From assembly GCA_023548195.1 (NCBI GenBank), contig JAJHZJ010000023.1, positions 293,636 to 357,635 on the forward strand: a DNA stretch of 64,000 bases, written 5' to 3'. This document shows, in pieces, positions 59,931 through 64,000 of this stretch. This DNA is from Bettongia penicillata ogilbyi. Taxonomy: Eukaryota; Chordata; Mammalia; Diprotodontia; Potoroidae. The first letter of the stretch is position 1. Each line of letters begins with the position of its first letter. The position numbers and the translations under genes were made by a program. A model generated the notes under the pieces. The model made no database searches. It saw nothing but the letters and a program-made list of their open reading frames with translations, and was not told where the DNA came from.

Positions 59931-60060
59931 CCATGATTCTTCTCAGAAGTTACATTGATAATAACTGTATTGGTTCTGGTGATACTTTTACCAACATAGA
60001 CCTTCTCAGAAAGACAATCTTTGAAAGATAGTGTGGAATGGTAGAGAGTTTAGAAAGGCC
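59931..60060. repeat. Unclassified 130-bp duplicate, copy 1
   Basis: 'ccatgattcttctcagaagt' to 'agtgtggaatggtagagagt', matched at 61569-61700 in direct orientation. Confidence 0.75.
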
Positions 60061-60509
60061 TGACCCTTTCCCACCTTGCCCTCAGAACCCTTCCTTGTGA
60101 CAAAGAAAATAAATTAAGCAGGACTACGTTCAACAGAAACCAACTAAGATATTGGATCCAACGACAGTCCCCCATGCCTGTTATGACCGAAGAGGTAATG
60201 GGGTTTTTAAGAGAGTGGTAGAGCTGAGTGTGAGAAGGCCTTGGGTTTCGTATTTACCATGGATAGAACTGGCTAGTCACAGAAGGTTTCTATAGAAATG
60301 TGGGCAGAGTTGTATATTGGGAAAGTGATCATGATAGTGGTGCCTTGGGGTCGATGAGGCTCAGCGTGGAGACACCAACTAGGAGGTTGTTGGTAATAAT
60401 CCAGGTGGAGGGGAATGTGAGGCAGGGGCAGTGGGAATGGGCAACTCAGGGAGAATAGAATCTAATAAGAGGGGAGTTGTCTGTGTCTGGTGGGAATGTC
60501 AATGTTGTT

Positions 60510-60711
60510 GCTGTTGTTTTGTCCAGTAGTTTCAGTCCTGTCTGACTCTTCGTGACCCCATTTGGGGTTTTCTCGGCAGAGATCCTGGAGTGGTTTGCCA
60601 TTTCTTTCTGCAACTCGTTTTACAGATGAAGAAACTGAGGCAAACAGGATGAAATTACTTGCCCAGGGTTACACAGCTAGGAAGTATCTGAGACTGGATT
60701 TGAACTGTGGA
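60510..60711 (-). mobile_element. tRNA-derived marsupial-type SINE
   Basis: 'gtctgactcttcgtgacccc', 'gagatcctggagtggtttgc' and 'gcccagggttacacagctag'. It lacks the terminal head segment. Confidence 0.87.
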
Positions 60712-61400
60712 AGTTGAGTCAACAGAGTTACTAAGTATATCTGGCTACTGACAAGACTTAATACAAAAAGAAAAGTCAAGGAATTCCCCACCAGACTTGG
60801 GTTACTGGTCTACCTACATGGGGTGAGCCCAGCCCTACCAGGCAGGCCAAAGGGCTAGTGAAAACAGAGCTTTTTCTAAGAGGAAAGATGAAGAGCAGGC
60901 TTTAAAGCTGCCTTCTGGCTGGCCTAGGCTCTATCGAGTTGGGTGTGAGTGAGAGTGTACCTTCTATTTATAGTCCAGGCTGTAGCATGATGCGTGATTC
61001 AGACCCAGCAAGGGCCAGGTAGCATGGCAGAGCTGGAAGGGGGTGGGGGGAGAGTCAGGGAGGGACAGCAGAGTTCATTGCAAGCCCTTCAGTGCTGAGC
61101 ACTGGACCCAGCCTTCCAACCCAGTCTGGCAGCTACAGAACACCTGGTCTACTGTTCTAGACTACCCTGTGTAGGCAACAGGAAAAGAATGTAACCATTC
61201 CCCAAAACAGAGTCAGAGATGGGGGTCATATATCTAAAAAGATAACTAAAATTAACCCTTAGCTTTTGACCCTGGACCAGTCAGCTCACTTCCTCAGGCA
61301 TCTCCTTGTCCCCCACCCCCTTAGGTCCCCTCTGGCTCTGTAAAGTGTAGACACGGCAATAAAATGGCAAGGACAAATGAGGGAAGCTGCAATTGTCTCC
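60712..61400. other. Unique intergenic segment with a MEF2/TATA-like motif
   Basis: No repeat identified. CTATTTATAG at 60964-60973 fits the MEF2 consensus exactly and also resembles a TATA box. No open frame with splice context follows, so no gene is called. Confidence 0.35.
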
Positions 61401-61560
61401 TCTGAGTCTCAAAACTACCTGAGGAGGGAGGGATGATATCCTCCTCATTGTGCAGATGAGGAAACTGAGTCCAGAGACTAGTCCAGGATGACCCAGTCAG
61501 TCACCCTGTACCCAAGGCAGGATTCCAGCCTAGGATTGGCTAACTCCATTGGCACAAAAA
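61400..61560 (-). mobile_element. MIR-like SINE
   Basis: 'cagatgaggaaactgagtcc', then 'gaggcaggattccagcc'-like text. Diverged. Confidence 0.6.
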
Positions 61561-61568
61561 CCAATCTA

Positions 61569-61700
61569 CCATGATTCTTCTCAGGAGCTATATTGATAAT
61601 GGCTATATTGGTTTGGGTGACATTATTCCCAACGTGGGCCTTCTCAGAAAGATGATCTTTGAAAAATAGTGTGGAATGGTGGGGAGAGTTTGGAAAGACC
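61569..61700. repeat. Unclassified 130-bp duplicate, copy 2
   Basis: Diverged direct repeat of 59931-60060. It runs on into a plus-strand SINE body ('gacctgggttcaaagcacac', to about 61870). Confidence 0.75.
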
Positions 61701-61965
61701 TGGGTTCAAAGCACACTTCGGATAGCAGCCCTGTGACCATGGGCAATTCACTTAACATCCGTGTGCCTCAGTTTGTTTATATGAAGATAACAATGATAAT
61801 ACCTGTAGCACCTCTCTGAGGCCCAAATGAGATGTCTGTAAGGCACTTTGAAAACCTTCAAGTGTGATGTAAAAGCCCTGTCTCATTCAAATCAAAGTCA
61901 ACTGCAAGTCATGTCATCATCCTGATGTGTCATGGTCCTCTTCGAGAACGAAGGACAAACACACA
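61701..61965. mobile_element. SINE body followed by an inverted dispersed repeat
   Basis: 'gtgcctcagtttgtttatat' and 'aggcactttgaaaaccttca' belong to a plus SINE (to about 61875). 61880-61965 ('catggtcctcttcgagaacg') is the reverse of the 53500 repeat. Confidence 0.65.
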
Positions 61966-62195
61966 ATGTAAATGCCAGATGTGCTTTTGTAAATCCATAG
62001 GAGTGAAAATACAATGGAACTTCTCTGCCCACTCCAATACCCTGAATAGGTACCAAGGATCCCGTTTCGTTTCAGACTCACTGCTCACATAGTTTTGTCT
62101 TGATTTTGGCAAAGAGCCTCCAAGACATATTATCAACCTCCTTCTATACCGACCTGTGTTTCTCTCAGTCTCTTTGCATGTACATACTCTTATTG

Positions 62196-62590
62196 TCCAA
62201 ATCTCTGTGTCTCTCTCTATATATCTCTATCTCTCTGTGTGTCTCTGTCTCTATCTCCCTTGTACGCTCTTTCCCTCCTTTCCTCTCTCCTCTCCACTCC
62301 CTCCCTATTTGTACCTTTCCTCTGAATTTCTGTGTCCATTTTTCTTTCTCTCTAACTCTTTCTGTGTCTGTCCCTCTGTCTCTGTCCCTCTTTCTCTGTC
62401 TCTCTGTATCTCTCTCTGCCTCTCTCTATTTCTCTTTCTCTGCCTCTTTGTCCCTCTCTCTTTCTCTATCTCTCTCTTTTTTCCTCCTTCCCTCCCTCCC
62501 TCTCTCTACTCCATCCCTATGCGTACCTCTCCTCTGCCTCTCTGTGCCTGTTTTTCTTTCTGTTTCTGTCCTCCTTTCACCTTCTCCATC
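62196..62590. repeat. CT/TCTG-rich pyrimidine tract
   Basis: Imperfect CTCT, CTGTCT and CCCTCC units over about 400 bases. The long open frames across it (serine/leucine-rich) are low-complexity artefacts. Confidence 0.92.
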
Positions 62591-63103
62591 TATGTCATCC
62601 TTTGCTCTTTTCAGTATCTTCCTGGCTGCTTGAGTTTGGGGGCTTGGTCACATGGTTTAACGTCTATACCAGTCTCTGCTTTTGGGATTCCTTTTCCCTC
62701 CCATCTGCATTCCCAGGATGCAAAGCCGTTCCCAGTGTGGGAAGCCAGCACTGAAGGGATAATAGCTGCTCTCTAAATTTAGACAGGGGAAAAGTCCCCA
62801 TAGATTTTGCAGAAATATTTCTGAGCCTTTTGAATTGGGGGAACAATAAGATTCATTATGATTTACTATGTGCCTAGTAATGTGCTAGGCCCTGGGTGTC
62901 TGTCTCTAACCCTTCCAGTGAGAAGCCTGAAATCTATAAAGCAGGAGAAGGGACAAGAAGCTTCTGGGTTCTGGAGCTGTGTCATCGATCTCAAATTGTT
63001 GGGTGTAGCAAATGTCGGAAGTAGGGGAATCCAGTGGTGTTTTGGGAACCATCCTCAGTAGGTCATTGGCTTTCCTATAGTAATCCAGAAACAGGGGAAG
63101 ATG

Positions 63104-63291
63104 GATCCTGGAGGCATGGATTTGGAGCTGGAAGGCACCTGAACTCAACTCCTGCCGTAGATATTTGCTAGCTGGGTGATCCTGGGCAAGTCTCTTAACT
63201 TCTCTGGGCCTCAATTCCTTCATCTATAAAATGAGGGAGTTTGACTCAGTGGCCTTTCAAGTCCCTTGTAGCAAAATCTATGCTTCTATGA
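63104..63291 (+). mobile_element. Marsupial-type SINE
   Basis: 'gatcctgggcaagtctctta', 'gcctcaattccttcatctat' and 'caagtcccttgtagcaaaat', ending 'gcttctatgag'. Confidence 0.82.
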
Positions 63292-63440
63292 GATTAAATG
63301 TTAGAAGTCACACAGGATTCAAACTAGCATCATTTAACCCTAGGCCAATATTTTTCTGCTACACCAGTTCCTTAGAGGGCCTATCCAGATAGGAATCCTG
63401 TGATTCCATGATGGATTCAGGCCCCATCAGTTACTCACAG

Positions 63441-63522
63441 GCCACATATCAATTACCTGGAGCAACAGATGATCCAGTTTGAAGGTGTTCCCACGGATTT
63501 CATTGAATCTCCAAGTTGGCAG
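63441..63522 (+). other. Weak candidate exon (82 nt) of an unknown transcript
   Basis: A short unique segment between SINEs. It is preceded by TTACTCACAG (acceptor-like, poor pyrimidine tract) and followed by CAG|GTAAGT, a perfect 5' splice-site consensus at 63523. One frame is open throughout (PHINYLEQQMIQFEGVP...). I do not recognise the peptide. It could be a lncRNA exon, an exon of the next gene, or chance. Confidence 0.2.
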
Positions 63523-63539
63523 GTAAGTCAGCAGCATCT

Positions 63540-63940
63540 CATCATAAGTGACAGAGTTAGGCCAGGAAGAGATCACTTAGTGCAACTCTCCAATTGTATA
63601 GATGAGGAACCTGAGGTCTGGAATAGGTCAGTAAATGACCCAAGGTCACAGAGATAATAAATGGCAGACTTTGACTCCCAATCAAACTGGTTCTCATTCT
63701 ACTACACCATGCACAGCCCACTCATTCTCAATCCAGAATTCTCCCATTTCCCAAAAGTGGTCTCCTAGCCTCTGATTCTAGATGGAGAGATGGGAGGAAC
63801 TTCAGAGGCCCCCTAGTACAACTTTTCTTATTTTACAAAGAGGGAAAATGAGGCAAACAAGGACATTGACTGGCTTGCCTAAGGCCCCACAAGGAAAACT
63901 CCAAATTTGAGGCCTCTGACTCCAATCTCTTTTCCCTGTA
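63540..63940 (-). mobile_element. Two degraded MIR-like copies
   Basis: Cores at about 63560-63710 ('tatagatgaggaacctgagg', 'gacccaaggtcacagagata') and about 63790-63940 ('gaaaatgaggcaaacaagga', 'gaggcctctgactccaatct'). Confidence 0.65.
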
Positions 63941-64000
63941 ATCACACTGACTCCCCTCCTCTTCTGGGAGACTGCAAGTGAGGAGGAAGCCACTCCCTCC

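Noticed and set aside
60964..60973. Calling a promoter at the TATA/MEF2-like motif
   Set aside because: No downstream exon, CpG enrichment or second core element was visible.
62100..62776. Open frames of 177 and 206 residues on the plus strand
   Set aside because: They run across the CT/TCTG tract and consist of leucine/serine/cysteine repeats. Low-complexity artefact.

Overview
The window is mammalian nuclear DNA, and the repeats point to a marsupial. It is rich in tRNA-derived marsupial-type SINEs (several of the type whose 3' part reads as a 'gtctgactctttgtgaccc' motif on the opposite strand), MIR and L2-like relics, L1 fragments with marsupial-type 3' ends, and one HAL1-like element (an L1 relative with ORF1 but no ORF2). 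The species cannot be fixed from the sequence.

Only one protein-coding gene is certain: the 3' end of ATP2B3, the plasma-membrane Ca2+-ATPase PMCA3, on the plus strand. Two exons are present. 767-920 is the 154-nt alternatively spliced 'site C' exon, followed by an intron of about 9.3 kb. 10269-10577 holds the terminal coding segment, which carries half of the calmodulin-binding helix and a C-terminal ETSL PDZ ligand. The two exons work as a splicing switch. Skipping the first gives the long 'b' tail. Including all 154 nt shifts the frame, so the last exon is read for only eight codons and then stops ('a' tail). Two internal donors at 87 and 114 nt would keep the b frame ('c' and 'd' types). 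The 3' UTR appears to run about 4 kb, with a proximal poly(A) candidate near 11.53 kb and a likely distal end near 14.64 kb. It contains long CA and CT arrays.

From about 14.65 kb to the end I see no second convincing gene. Landmarks are: a 5'-truncated L1 (20665-23136) with an exact 15-bp target-site duplication, nested in an older L1 tail; a HAL1-like element on the minus strand (about 23317-26117); a compound TA/TG/TC microsatellite (28372-28514); four copies of a nearly perfect palindromic hAT-like element (36.7, 41.4, 49.0 and 54.6 kb); a 564-nt almost pure purine tract (43147-43710); internally deleted or fragmented minus-strand L1s (45.8, 50.2-51.35 and 55.8-57.9 kb); and three pairs of diverged local duplicates between 53 and 62 kb. 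One short unique segment (63441-63522) has good splice-site context and is kept as a weak exon candidate.

No CpG island, tRNA, rRNA, CRISPR array or operon structure is visible. I found no sign of a new biological system. The most informative content is the ATP2B3 splice switch and the layered repeat history. Repeat boundaries are by eye and should be read as accurate to about 10-30 bases unless stated.
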